From Annona cherimola (lineage: Eukaryota; Streptophyta; Magnoliopsida; Magnoliales; Annonaceae), in NCBI GenBank assembly GCA_030490835.1, contig CM059971.1, positions 27,273,817 through 27,337,816 of the forward strand: a DNA stretch of 64,000 nucleotides. The letters run 5' to 3'. Under the pieces are notes generated by a model. The model was not told where the DNA came from and searched no databases. It saw only the letters and a program-made list of their open reading frames with translations. Positions 10,425-20,800 of the stretch are shown in pieces; within the stretch, counting starts at the first letter, position 1; the number at the start of each line of letters is the position of its first letter. The position numbers and the translations under genes were made by a program.

Positions 10425-11017
10425 ATGGCATCTTCGGGTATAAGAACTAGATCACGTGGAGGTAGGACTTGTGTTTGTTCTTGTGGTTTACCAGTTGTAG
10501 TGTTGACCTCCCATACCGTAAAAAATCCGGGTCGGCGATTTCTTCGATGCCCACAATATCGTGTAAGTCAAATATTTTCATTCTGTGTAGATTTCACTCT
10601 CGCATATATATAAGAACTGATTTTGCTAGTGTTTTTGTTTTGTAGGATGCTTCCCATGCTTGTAAGTTTTTTAGATGGGTTGATGACGATTTCCCACCAA
10701 TAACTGAGATTGTTTCAAAGGATGATGTTTTGTTTAATGTCCAATCCCAAGACGAAGTCTCGGTGTTCAATCAAGAGCAGGTAGTGTTGGATATGGGAGA
10801 CTTGATACGTTGTGTTGATGATAGTAGGGAGCGTCATATGATGGAAATGCGTCAATTGAAACAGACTGTAGAAACGAGAACCTTGGAGATGAGAGAAGCA
10901 AATGAAATGAGGGATAAGAGAGAGATGGAGCTGGTTAAGAGCATCAAGAAAAATGAAGTCTTACTTGTTATGCTGTGTGGTCTTGTTCTTGTGATCGTTG
11001 TTTATTTATCAATGTGA
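10425..11017 (+). CDS. GRF zinc-finger protein with coiled coil and C-terminal membrane segment (two exons)
   Basis: Exon 1 is 10425-10562 and exon 2 is 10646-11017; the intron has a perfect GTAAGT donor at 10563 and a TTTTGTAG acceptor ending at 10645. Joined, it encodes 169 residues. Residues about 15-60 form a GRF-type zinc finger: CVCSCGLPVVV, then KNPGRRFLRCPQY in exon 1 and CKFFRWVDDDFP in exon 2, so the intron falls inside the finger. Then comes a charged, probably coiled-coil stretch (RERHMMEMRQLKQTVE onward) and a C-terminal hydrophobic helix (VLLVMLCGLVLVIVVYL) followed by the stop. GRF fingers bind nucleic acid in other proteins; the role of this short membrane-tailed plant type is not known to me. 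It sits directly downstream of the transposase on the same strand, well inside the MULE, so it looks like MULE cargo or a second MULE gene. All splice signals and the frame are intact, so it could be expressed. Confidence 0.8.
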
Positions 11018-11581
11018 AAAGGTCTCAAACTATTTCAATGAAGTTTTTTGTAATGGAATATATTAGTTGTTGAACTTGTTTTAATGAAATGGAAGTAGTC
11101 TTTTGCTACTTCAATGAAGTTTTTTGTAATGGAATATATTAGTTGTTGAACTTGTTTTAATGAAATGGAATTAGTCTTTTGCTACTTGATGCTTGAGATC
11201 AATGCAATGGAATCAAATCCGAAAGCTAACTGAAAGATTATAACAAAAAAATAATGGCATATATTAGTTGTTGAACTTGTTTTAATGAAATCAAAGTAGT
11301 CTTTTGCTACTTGTTTCTTGAGATCATGAAATCACCTCATGAAAGTTAACTGAAAGATTATAACAAAAAAAAACACTATTGTCTTCTATTTAATTTGAAA
11401 GATAATTGAAAGATTATAAAAAAAAAACTAGCAAATAGATCTACATTTCAAATTTATGATTCATGAACAATACAATTTTATTCATCATCTCAACATTAGA
11501 GTGTTGATGTAAACAATACAAAATTTATTCAACAATACAAACAACCTTCTTATACATTGTTTTTTCTCTATTGCTACACAT
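11018..11581 (+). repeat. 76-bp tandem duplication and third partial copy downstream of GRF gene
   Basis: Two near-identical 76-bp units (11035-11110 and 11111-11186) begin TCAATGAAGTTTTTTGTAAT and end CTTTTGCTACT. A third, partial and more diverged copy lies at about 11255-11312. They occupy the likely 3' untranslated region of the GRF gene. The rest to 11581 is AT-rich with repeated GAAAGATTATAA-A(n) words. Confidence 0.75.
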
Positions 11582-11791
11582 CTAAACATAATGGCAAAGG
11601 GACATTTCTTTGAATAACTCTCGGCCTCCGTCTATTATATTGCATGAGCAGTAGCTGCTCGTCCATGCACAACATAAGCTTTGATCATTGAGTTCATTGA
11701 GTTCGAAGACACTGTATCGCAGTCCTCCATGTCGTTGAAAATTTGCTCTGCAATACTGCCTATCATCCCCGAATCCCATCCTCATGATCAA
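11582..11791 (-). pseudogene. Possible captured gene fragment on MULE minus strand
   Basis: A 69-codon minus-strand frame; its last residues before the stop include IIDGGRELFKEMSLCHYV. The GGRELFKEM stretch resembles the start of a pentatricopeptide (PPR) repeat, which would agree with the PPR-like fragment near the right terminal repeat. The match is short and I am not sure of it. Confidence 0.25.
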
Positions 11792-12854
11792 TGAATGGAT
11801 AGCTGATCTTGCGCAAGTGTTGACAACAATTCACAAAGTGTACCAATCAAGACTACAAGCAACATTCATCAGCACCTTAGCCTACATCAGCACCAATTCA
11901 CAACTACTGCAAATGTTTAAAACTTGCACCTACATAAAGAAAAATACCATCAATATCATCTGAAAATTGTAAACAACTATAGAGGGCAACACATTTTGCA
12001 ACTTGGAACAAACTACAGATCATATATTTTACATAAAACCGAGTCTACAAAAATGTGACATGAAATGACGCTCTACTAATAGAAGCCTGTAGTCAATAGG
12101 AGGCAGCACCCTTTTATAGCAAAAAGGGTCGAGCCAGTACAAAGTATTCACCAAAGATGCCCTCTCGCTTCACCGTGAAGACCGTTTCAGTTAACCTCCT
12201 GAGGCTATTAACAGAATTGCAAGAGGAGGAAGCGAATGAGCAACCCAATTCTGCACTACAAGGATCAGCTTCTCCCTTCATATTCCAAGCAGGCGCTTCT
12301 ACCCCTCGTGCCTAATACGTTGTATCATCCAGTCGTGGACGAGGTATAAGCATCACAAATCAGAACGTCGGGGTCAAGCCGACTAGCGTATGCAGCAATA
12401 CCTCCACCCCAAGTGACAGTAGTAGAAGTGGGGTTCAGGTAGCAACTAGCTCGAGATTCGACGGTCAACTTTGAAGTGGCTGCTTCAATTGACATGCCAA
12501 CCTCAGGAAGTCCCAAGCCGAAGATGAACATAGCTACCTGGAATCAGCCAACAGCATCACCGGTGATGGCTTCGACGGTTCAGAGTCAATCCATAAGCAG
12601 TGGATCCAGCGGTCCTTGCTAGCTTTATAAGTGATAGTGAGCAAAAAGTCTACCAATGGCAGGAGGACAAGGCTCGACGCTCTACTAATAGAATATAATT
12701 GCTATCAAGAAGGACACTTCCAAGAAGGACACTTCGTTGCCAGCTTTGTCTTACCTCGACTCTTCTCCGGCTGAAACTGGACAAAATGATGCATGGTCGT
12801 CAAAATAAGTAATGATTTCTGTGTACTGGTAAGCATACAGGAATGGCACGGTAT
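11792..12854. other. MULE interior, probable captured DNA of unknown origin
   Basis: Base composition is more balanced than in the AT-rich intergenic DNA. A minus-strand frame at 12325-12531 (68 codons, ending VLICDAYTSSTTG) and a plus-strand frame around 12210-12315 are open, but I recognise neither. An 18-base sequence (GACGCTCTACTAATAGAA) occurs at 12067-12084 and again at 12674-12691, and a 16-bp tandem copy (TTCCAAGAAGGACACT) lies at about 12719-12745. Likely captured host sequence, not demonstrable here. Confidence 0.3.
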
Positions 12855-13111
12855 GAATGAACAAATTAGACATGCTTTCCACTGAAGTCGTCTAAAATCC
12901 CTGCATCTTTTTTTATCTGAATAGCATTCCGCCCAATATGTAGCACTATGAAACCATTAGATGAGTCAAAACGTCTGACCACACCAGGCATTAGGCCAAG
13001 ACCATTTACTACAAAATCAAACAGAACTGTCAATGGGCATGCGAGAATCCCCCCAAAACACAGAAAATATTAGCATGGTGTCAAGCGGCAGTTGCATCTG
13101 ATCTTTCTGCA
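12855..13111 (-). pseudogene. Captured gene fragment with one exon-like segment
   Basis: On the minus strand a pyrimidine tract ending TTTTCTTGCAG (13112-13122) looks like a splice acceptor. It is followed by an exon-like reading (KDQMQLPLDTMLIFSVFWGD then SRMPIDSSV and a stop). In another frame the reading continues LFDFVVNGLGLMPGVVRRFD, SSNGFIVLHIGRNAIQIKKD, AGILDDFSGKHV and a stop. The long, compositionally normal reading and the apparent acceptor suggest a piece of a real host gene that has since suffered a frameshift. I do not recognise the family. It lies inside the MULE, opposite to the transposase. Confidence 0.4.
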
Positions 13112-13131
13112 AGAAAACTAAAATAAATAAG

Positions 13132-14022
13132 TTAGCATTTAAACCAGTTAATGCGATGCATGGCTTTCATGTGATGATACCATTTCATGTGATGCATGGA
13201 AGCAAAGAGATTAATGGGAAGAAAACCAATAGTCCAAGAGATGAGTTTTCTCTGCGACATTTCAGTGAACGGTTTCTCTGCGGCATTTGATCGAACAGTT
13301 TCTGTGAGCATGTAATCATGCAGGTACGATTCGACACTACACTTTGGAGTAGTCTGACCAGAACCTGAAAGGGGGGAGGTCCGCCGATTGCCTACGTAAA
13401 GAGGTCGTAGAGGAGAGAGGCGACAATGGGGAGAGAGAGAGGGGGGGCCGGCGGAGCTGCTGTCGACGGTAGGGGGAGAGAGAAAGGACCGGCGGAGCTT
13501 CGGTCGACTGCAGGGGGAGAGAGAGAGGGCCAGCGGAGCTTCGGTCGACTGCAGGGGAGAGAGAGAGGGCCGGCGGAGCTTCAGTCGACTGCAAGGGGAG
13601 GGAGAGAGAGGGCTGGCGGAGAACGCCTGCGCAAAGAGGCTGTAGAGGAGAGAGGCGACAATGGGGAGGAGAGAGAGGGCCGGCGGAGCTGCTGTGGACG
13701 GAAGGTGGAGGAGAGAGAGGGCCGGCGGAGCTGCTGTGGACGGAAGGGGGAGGAGAGAGAGGGCCGACGGAGCTACCGTCGACTGCAGGGGGAGAGAGAG
13801 AAAGAGGGCCGGCGGAGCTTCGGTCGACTGCAAGGGGAGGGAGAGAGAGGGCCGGCGGAGAACGCCTGCAGCGGGGAGAGCTCGCAACTGGGAGATGGGT
13901 TGAGCGTCTGCTGGCAAATGGGAGAGCTCACAGGGAGATCGAGCGGGACCCGTTTGAATTATTCTGCGGGACTTTTTCCCTGTGTGCTGGAAGTCACGGG
14001 GGGCTCGCAGTAAAATCTCCAT
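13132..14022 (-). pseudogene. Open frame fusing right MULE terminal repeat to a PPR-like fragment
   Basis: A 296-codon minus-strand frame starts in the terminal repeat (MEILLRAPRDFQHTGKK, as in the left arm) and runs through Pro/Ser/Leu-rich repeats. It leaves the repeat near 13350 and continues into MLTETVRSNAAEKPFTEMSQ then RKLISWTIGF. In the neighbouring frame KLFDQMPQRN is readable just upstream. KLFDQMPQRN and FTEMSQRKLISWT are the typical start of plant PPR motifs, so a frameshifted PPR gene fragment appears to sit against the terminal repeat. This is what Pack-MULE capture looks like, with the terminal repeat as potential promoter and leader. The terminal-repeat part is probably not a functional protein. 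Confidence 0.45.
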
Positions 14023-14137
14023 CGAGCGGCTGTCGTTCGTCCCGCTCTATCCAACGGCATTTGCGCGGCGCGCGGGCGGCGTGCGGGAAGCGGACGCAGT
14101 CAGCGGGACTTCGCCCGGACGCAGAGAATCACCTCTC
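13350..14137 (-). repeat. Right terminal inverted repeat of MULE
   Basis: About 790 bp, longer than the left arm because it holds extra tandem copies of the 42-45 bp GGCCGGCGGAGCT-type unit around 13440-13840 (two variants, one with GTCGACTGCAG and one with CTGTGGACGGAAG). The outer end matches the left arm almost base for base. Confidence 0.88.
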
Positions 14138-14146
14138 AATAATTTG

Positions 14147-14999
14147 TTAGCATTCCAGTCTTCAATTCGCTAGTACGGACAAATATATGTGTGCAAGGTG
14201 ACCCACAATTCTAACTCTCTCTAGTTTTTACCAAAAGAAATGAATATATTTTTGAATAATTACAGAGATGAGTAAAAATTTTAATTTGAATTCAAAATAA
14301 GTTTAGAGTGGGTAAATCATGTCCTAACCTGAAGAATACAAGCCCACCTCAAATACATTTATTTATGAAAAATTATAAACATATTTTTAAATCTTACTCT
14401 CATTTTTTTTCAAAATCTTAACATTATTTATGTTAATTATGGGTATATTCGGTAAATTCTAAAATTTTTCAATCTCTATAATTACCAATTTTTAATAAAT
14501 TGTTTCACAGTTTTCTATACAACTAACCGACCTTTTAATTACTTATCCACAAGTTTTTAAACAATTACTTTATTTATTTTAAATTTATTCTTTTTCTTCC
14601 TTATCCTCATGGACCAATCATATCATATTACTTCTTTTACTTCAAAACTTTTTCCACCAAATTTTTTAGCAAATTTCAAAATACACTTTACATCAACAAT
14701 ATAAGAATTATTAACATATAATTGCATACATACATATAACTTTTTTTCTAATTATAATTTTCCTAGCATTTTAAAAACACTCGTAGAGAACACTATTATT
14801 TTAGGAAAATATTTTTAAAATGTCAAAATCCATTCTAAGTGAGATATGTTTCATTAACCTATTTTTATAAAATTACACTATATTCACTTATATTTTATTT
14901 TAATAATGATATTTACTTTTATTAAGTAGTAAAAAATTGAAAAATACAATATTTAAGATTAGTATATATGTGTGTCTTTATGTTTAGAAGGTGTATCTA
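14147..14999. other. AT-rich spacer
   Basis: Strongly AT-rich with no ORF of note and no repeat structure beyond simple A/T runs. Nothing recognised. Confidence 0.5.
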
Positions 15000-15232
15000 A
15001 ATTTAGTTCATGTGGTCGCTGTCATATGCTAGGCGCGGTATCGAATCTCACCGCTATGCGAGTGCTGCGTGAGTTCTGTCTCACGAGTTTTGTTTTCCTT
15101 TTTATGAAGGTCCGGCTCTAGGGAGATTTTATCTCCCTTGTTGTTATCCAAGTTTTGTATCTTCAGAGAGAATTTGTGGAGCTCAGTGTCTCCCACACAT
15201 GAATATATAAATGGCTTGATGTATAATATCAA
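15000..15232 (+). mobile_element. Possible tRNA-derived SINE
   Basis: A local GC-richer block in AT-rich DNA contains an A-box-like TAGTTCATGTGGTCGC (15004-15019) and a B-box-like GGTATCGAATC (15037-15047) at tRNA-like spacing, followed by a non-tRNA body. I did not find clear target-site duplications, so the borders are approximate. The B box has one extra base relative to GGTTCGAATC. Confidence 0.4.
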
Positions 15233-15857
15233 ATGTCATATTGTAAAACTAACAATGAAAAACATTTTTACCCAACCTGTCATCTTGACACCAGTCGAAA
15301 ACCCAAAACCAACCTGAAGTGGAGCAAACTTTGAACTGGTACAACCCGTCTTAGTCACCACCCTCAAATTTAACTTGAAAATCCATTTACAAATAACATT
15401 CCTAGAAGCAAGCACATGTTTATCCTAAGCTCAGGTTCTTTGGCAACTAGGAGACAAGTACTAGACAACAATGGGGGCCCACATTTCCTAAACTAAATAA
15501 TATAAAAATACATAAATACCTAGAAATAGTAATTAAATTTTATGTGCATAACATATCTATAAAATATATGAGAAACATGGAGGGTCCTCAATAATAGCAA
15601 GCAAGTAGATTTTGTCCTACTCTCAAATGGATCCCTTTGGCATGTGAAACCTCAAGAGTGAATAAGCAAAATTACAATTTTTCATGGAAGAAAGATGAGT
15701 TTTCAACACACCTTTTACCCTTTTTAGAAACAAATTCTAGAGAGGAGGAGAAGAAAACTCCAAATTTTCATTAAAGAAGCTTGAATTGTTACACGTATTT
15801 TCTGTTTGAGATAAAAACAGAAGACAAATTCATCCAAGCACATAAAGGGAGTTCCTA
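15233..15857. other. AT-rich spacer
   Basis: No gene or structured repeat recognised between the possible SINE and the RNase H-like relic. Confidence 0.5.
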
Positions 15858-16295
15858 TTTTAGTGCATACTCCGCTAGCGTATGAGCCGCAACATCACCA
15901 TTCCCAAGAACCATGGAAAAAACATAGCTATGATACTATTGGTTGCAAGCTTTTATCATTTTCATAATATGGCCAATGCTGGAATGAATGTTATCTTCTT
16001 ACATGAGAAACCGAAAAAGGATGACAGAGTCGAGCTCAAAGATGACATTTGAAAAATGAAGCTCCTCCACTTGTCTTATAGCTAGTAGCATACCTTGAGA
16101 TTCAATCCAAAGAGGGTCTTCCCATCCTTGCCACGTCCAAGATTTTGCAGTCAAAAAAATATCTTTGTCATAACAGATAATTGCTCCAACGCCACCAACG
16201 CCAACCCTTCCTGAGCTTCTATAGAAACTGCCATCAATGCCCCATTGATAAGTGACAACCTTGAGGGATTGAGGTTTAGTTGAATCCCCCTCATG
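15858..16295 (-). pseudogene. RNase H-like (RVT_3) domain relic
   Basis: The minus strand reads in one frame for about 146 codons with two internal stops. It contains TYQWGIDGSFYRSSGRVGVGG (first acidic Asp in IDGS), GAIICYDKDIFL, WEDPLWIESQGMLLAIRQ (the Glu block), NVIFELDS (second Asp) and VLGNGDVAAHTLAEYAL (the Asn/Asp-x-x-x-His end). This order is that of the RNase H-like domain found at the C-terminus of plant LINEs and in many stand-alone plant copies. No reverse transcriptase was seen next to it, so it is either a LINE fragment or a decayed stand-alone copy. Confidence 0.7.
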
Positions 16296-17158
16296 TATAA
16301 GGGCAAGACATTTGTTGGGAATATCGGAGAATAAAAAAAACTACAAATTTTTTATATATTTTTTCAACCATCTGAATTTCTATTACATTTAAGCAAAATT
16401 ACAAATTCAAATGTTAAGACTTTCAAAAACCTCAAGACTATGAGACAACAACTTGTGTCATGTCGAGTTCAAACCTGGCCCGCCTAATTCAATTTCTAAT
16501 GGTATTTGAACTTGATTTTTACAACCCAAGTGTGAGTAACCCTGATTTGTAAATATGACGAGGTTAATGTTCGAGTGAACTTAAACGTAAAGAATCCGAG
16601 CCTCATTTTCTATTTTATATTTATTATAAATATATTATATGCATAATATATAAATAATATTTTTTATATTTTGTGTTTTTTATGTTATTTATATTTATGT
16701 TTGAATACAAGTTTGGCATATTGTAATTATATTATAAATAAAGTATATTATTTTCACTTTTATTTCTCTCATTTACCTTTTTTTCTGTTAATTTTCTTCC
16801 TTTATTTTGTTTTTGATATTAAATTTTCTTGTAGAGATATTCTTTATATTGTTATGTGTTTTAAAAGTTTGTAGTTTGATTATGTATTATTATTTTTATG
16901 CATACAATTTATTATTATTATATATTGATATGAAATTCTAAACTTATCACTCTTACATAAAATATAAATGCATTAACCTAAATTCCAACATGAAATTTAA
17001 CTCAAACCCGATTTTCAAAAATAAAAATAAGATTTAAGTTTTACAAATAAAATTAGGCTTAGGATTAAGATTAATATTTTATAAATAAAATTAAAATTAA
17101 GATTAAAATAAAACCGGATTTAATGAGCTGAGTTCCACCCCCAGCTACACAAGCGTAA
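16296..17158. other. AT-rich spacer
   Basis: Very AT-rich from about 16560 on; nothing gene-like. The short plus-strand frame at 16671-16874 is low-complexity Phe/Tyr/Leu from T-rich sequence and is not supported. Confidence 0.5.
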
Positions 17159-17232
17159 GGGCGAAGACTCACATTATAGCATTTATGAGACCACAAAGAA
17201 TCTCCTATTTTCTTCCTTTTCCAATTCGAGGT
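17159..17232 (+). pseudogene. Duplicate of the resistance-gene leader without its gene
   Basis: GCGAAGACTCAC-TTATAGCATTT and ACCACAAAG followed by a C/T-rich block ending TTCCAATTC occurs here and again at 17786-17856, just before the CNL start codon at 17867. The two copies are about 625 bp apart and clearly related. Here no ATG-led coding sequence follows. It is either the stump of a second, deleted CNL gene or a local duplication of the promoter and leader. Confidence 0.6.
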
Positions 17233-17783
17233 GATGAGTGCTTCGCTTCGATATTAAATCAAAATGCCTAGGTGCTAGGTTACGTCAAAAGCCAATCTTC
17301 TTGTTATATTTGAAATCATTTGCTCAATAAGAAAATTAAGTTTCATTAAAATAAAATTTTATTCATACCTCATTTAATAGAAGTGGAAAAATACAAAATC
17401 AATGTATAAAAAATTTTAATTTATCTTTTTTAAAACTATTGATTCAACATTTATCATATAAAATATTTTTTTATAAAGATAAATGATTTTATAAAAATAC
17501 CTTATCTTACGTGGTTGCCAGTAAATTGGCCGATTTACCAGTGGCAAAAAATGTTATGTATTTTTTATTTTTCATAAATACATGGATTACAATTTACAAC
17601 TTGATTGGTCACAACGTAAAATTTTTTACATATTTTTAAATTCCAAAAGCCAAAGAAAGGGGGTGAATATGATCCTCACCTTGTTTGATTTTTTTAAAAT
17701 AAAAATATTTTTAAAAAAATAAAAAATAAAAGAAAGAACACTAGCCGGTAGTGATCTTCCGCTGCAATTTCCTGATTGACCTA
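17233..17783. other. AT-rich spacer upstream of CNL pseudogene
   Basis: No coding potential. It separates the orphan leader copy from the leader attached to the CNL pseudogene. The 17560-17780 part must have been promoter sequence of the resistance gene, but I see no unambiguous TATA box at a suitable spacing. Confidence 0.4.
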
Positions 17784-17866
17784 GAGTGCGAAGACTCACT
17801 TTATAGCATTTCTCAGACCACAAAGTATCCGCCATTTTCATCCCCTTCCAATTCCTTCCTCGCAAT
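17784..17866 (+). promoter_or_regulatory. Leader of CNL pseudogene
   Basis: Region just upstream of the start codon, shared with the orphan copy at 17159-17232. Conservation between the copies (GCGAAGACTCAC, TTATAGCATTT, ACCACAAAG, TTCCAATTC) marks it as part of the ancestral transcription unit. The transcription start is not visible from sequence alone. Confidence 0.45.
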
Positions 17867-20800
17867 ATGGCAGAAGTAATTTTGTCTCCGCTTCTTGAGG
17901 TCATCTTCGGAAACTTGGCATCTACGGCCCTGGAAATGCTTCGGCCGGTGTGGGGGGTGGACGAGGAGCTTATGAATCTGAAGAGCACTCTGTCTACAAT
18001 TCAAGCAGTGCTGGAAGATGCAGAGGACATTCAGTCTGAATCTAAGGCTGTCAAGGATTGGCTCGAGAAGCTCCAATATGTTGCTTATGATGCAGATGAC
18101 TTGGTGGATGACATGGCTATTGAAGCTCAGCAATCAATAATGGAGAGGAAAACAGGATCTAGTCAAATGAAGATGAAGCAGCAGGTATGCAGTTTTCTCC
18201 CATTTTGTTTTAGCTGCAGCAATCATGTTGGTTATCGGCGGGAGATGGCACTCAGGATAAAAGAAATAAATAAGCAATTAGATAAGATCGCTGATGAAAA
18301 AAACAGGTTCCATCTTCAACCCAGTCCTGCAAGGAAAGAGTTTGAAACGAGGGAAGGGCCACGGCAGCTGGACGGTTCTGTAAAAGATGAATCAGAAATC
18401 TTTGGTCGCCAAAAGGAAAAAGACCGGATAATAGAATCTTTATTATCCGACGATTCTAGCAACAGAAGAAAATTTTCCGTTATTGCAATAACTGGAATGG
18501 GAGGGCAGGGTAAGACTACGCTTGACCAGCTAGTCTACAATGACCAGGCAGTAATATCAAAATTAGAGCTACGGGCGTGGGTTTGTGTATCAGAAGATTT
18601 TGACGTCACCAGGCTTACCAAAGAAATTATAGAATCGGAAAGCGGATGTTCCTGCGATCTGTCAAGCATTGACGCCTTGCAACGTCGCCTTCACCAGATC
18701 TTGAGTGGGAGAAGATTGTTATCGGTACTAGATGATGTGTGGAACGAAAATTCCAGCTACTGGGACCACTTACAAGGGCCATTTGCATTTGGAGAGAAGG
18801 GCAGTCAGATTGTGGTGACAACACGGAGCCAAGTAGTTTCAAGTGTCATGCAACCAAAATTCACTTGCAATTTGGAAGGTTTATCAAAGAAAGATTGTTG
18901 GACATTGTTCAGAATCCGAGCATTTCCAGATGATGATGAGGAGCATGTTAATGCGGATTATCCATGCTTGGTAAAAATTGGGAGGATAGTGGTGGACAAA
19001 TGCTAGGGTTTACCGTTGGCAACAAAAGCTTTGGGCGGGCTACTGTGTAACACCCCACCCTTGAGGTGTTGTGAATGAGGTCTACTATGTCAAAGCTGAA
19101 AATAAGATCTCCCAAGATGGAAATAGATACCAACGTGCAAAATCATAAAAATTTTAACTATTACATATCAAGTTTGCTCCTTAAGGAGTTATTATACAAT
19201 TTTCAGTGTCTAAAATCAAAATAGCCAAGCATTGTAGGAAAATTTCAATAAAATTATAAACTTCTTTGTCTTTTCCTTTGCTAGGTTCGCCTTTTTCCCG
19301 TGTTGATAAAAGCTCTAATATAGCATTGTATCCCTGTTTTTCCACTGAAAACAAAAACTATGTGAGCTGAAAGCTTAGTAAGTAAAAACGTATTTTTTTA
19401 AAATTCATTTTCAATCATTTTGATTTTTTTTAAAACAAATACAATATCTATATTGTTTTTTATGCACAACAAATTATAATATAAACATCTTGATAGACGT
19501 GTACACATATGTCAATTTTAAATCATGCATTCATACTATGAGTATTGTCATCTACTTATGCTCGTGTGCAGCCGTGCTACACATTCGTGAACTAAATCAT
19601 CTCCTTTGGTAGTCCTGAGGTCGCTACCCAGGTACTACCATATTGCTTTACTCCTTGGCGGCAAACTCAATATGCAATTATGCATCATGCTCATGAATTT
19701 TAATTGATGCACTACTTAAATTCACTACTAAACATGAATTTGAAATAATAATACTCATTTTTGAATAAACAAATTTGAAAGAAAATAAATAATCACATTT
19801 CATAGCAAATCATAATATTTAAATAATATTTTCAAAGACATGCTTTGGTAAAAAATTACTTACCTTTGAATAGACTTTAAAACTCCTCTTTTTCCAATTT
19901 TTTTGTAGTAGCCTCAAGTCTCTTTTCCTAAGTTTCATCACGATATGTTTATTATTTCACTTCGGTTTTCACAAATATTATTTAAAATTTCATTTACAAT
20001 TTTCTCAAAATTTCTCATAATTTTAATCGGTCAAAATCCTATTTTCTTCTATTTATTCTTATATTAATTCACTTTTAAACAAATTTATTTTTATATGTAA
20101 AAATAAATTTGGACTTATATTTCTTTAGATATTTTCCTTTAATTTTTCTCATATTTTTATAATTTATATATATATTTATTTATTTTCCATTTATCCCACC
20201 TTCATAAACTTTCATTTTTCATAAATTTATAATTTTAAACTTATTTAAGCTTCTAAATATTTAATTTAATTTTCTTAGTATTTTTTATAATTTTTTGTAT
20301 TTTTTCAGATTTTTGGGTATTTATTTGAAAAAAAATTTCCGCCGCCGACCGGTCGGTCGCGGCGCCGGCGCCGGCGAGTTGGCCGCCGGAGGGCTGTTGC
20401 TGACGGGCTGAACAGTGGCCCAGGCTAGTGGCTGGATTCTTTGTTGGAAGTTGGGCCAGACTGGATAGTGGACTGACTCTGTTTAAGTGGGCTAAGCTCT
20501 TGGACTTTATTTCTGTGGGCTTAAGCTTTGTTTCTGGGCTTCTGACTCATTGGGCCTGTTAAGATGGGCTTAACCCACTAGTACCGGAGCTTATTCATTT
20601 ATTTATTTATTTTCAACGGTCCATATTTTTCAAATAAAATAACTTATATCTCTCAATATACATATCTGTTTGATTTGAAATTTTAGGAGTAAGCTTATAA
20701 AATTATTTTTTATAATCTGGACGGTCATTTTTCAAAATAACATCTCTGTCATCAGATTTAATATAAAGGGTTTTAATAAAGGGTTAATATTAAATATCAC

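Larger units (their letters stand above)
6536..14137 (+). mobile_element. Mutator-like transposable element (MULE), 7.6 kb
   Basis: Long terminal inverted repeats start GAGAGGTGATTCTCTGCGTC at 6536 and, in reverse complement, end at 14137. They are bounded by a perfect 9-bp target-site duplication AATAATTTG (6527-6535 and 14138-14146), the size expected of Mutator elements. The outer roughly 250 bp of the two arms differ at only about seven positions by eye, so insertion looks fairly recent. Inside on the plus strand are a FAR1/MURA-type transposase with its SWIM zinc finger (7774-10358) and a separate GRF zinc-finger gene (10425-11017). The right 2 kb holds minus-strand gene-like fragments. 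With one frameshift and an apparent small deletion in the transposase, this copy is probably not autonomous now. Confidence 0.92.

Noticed and set aside
17626..18133. Minus-strand ORFs over the CNL start
   Set aside because: Shadows of the coding strand, where the CC domain is clearly readable.
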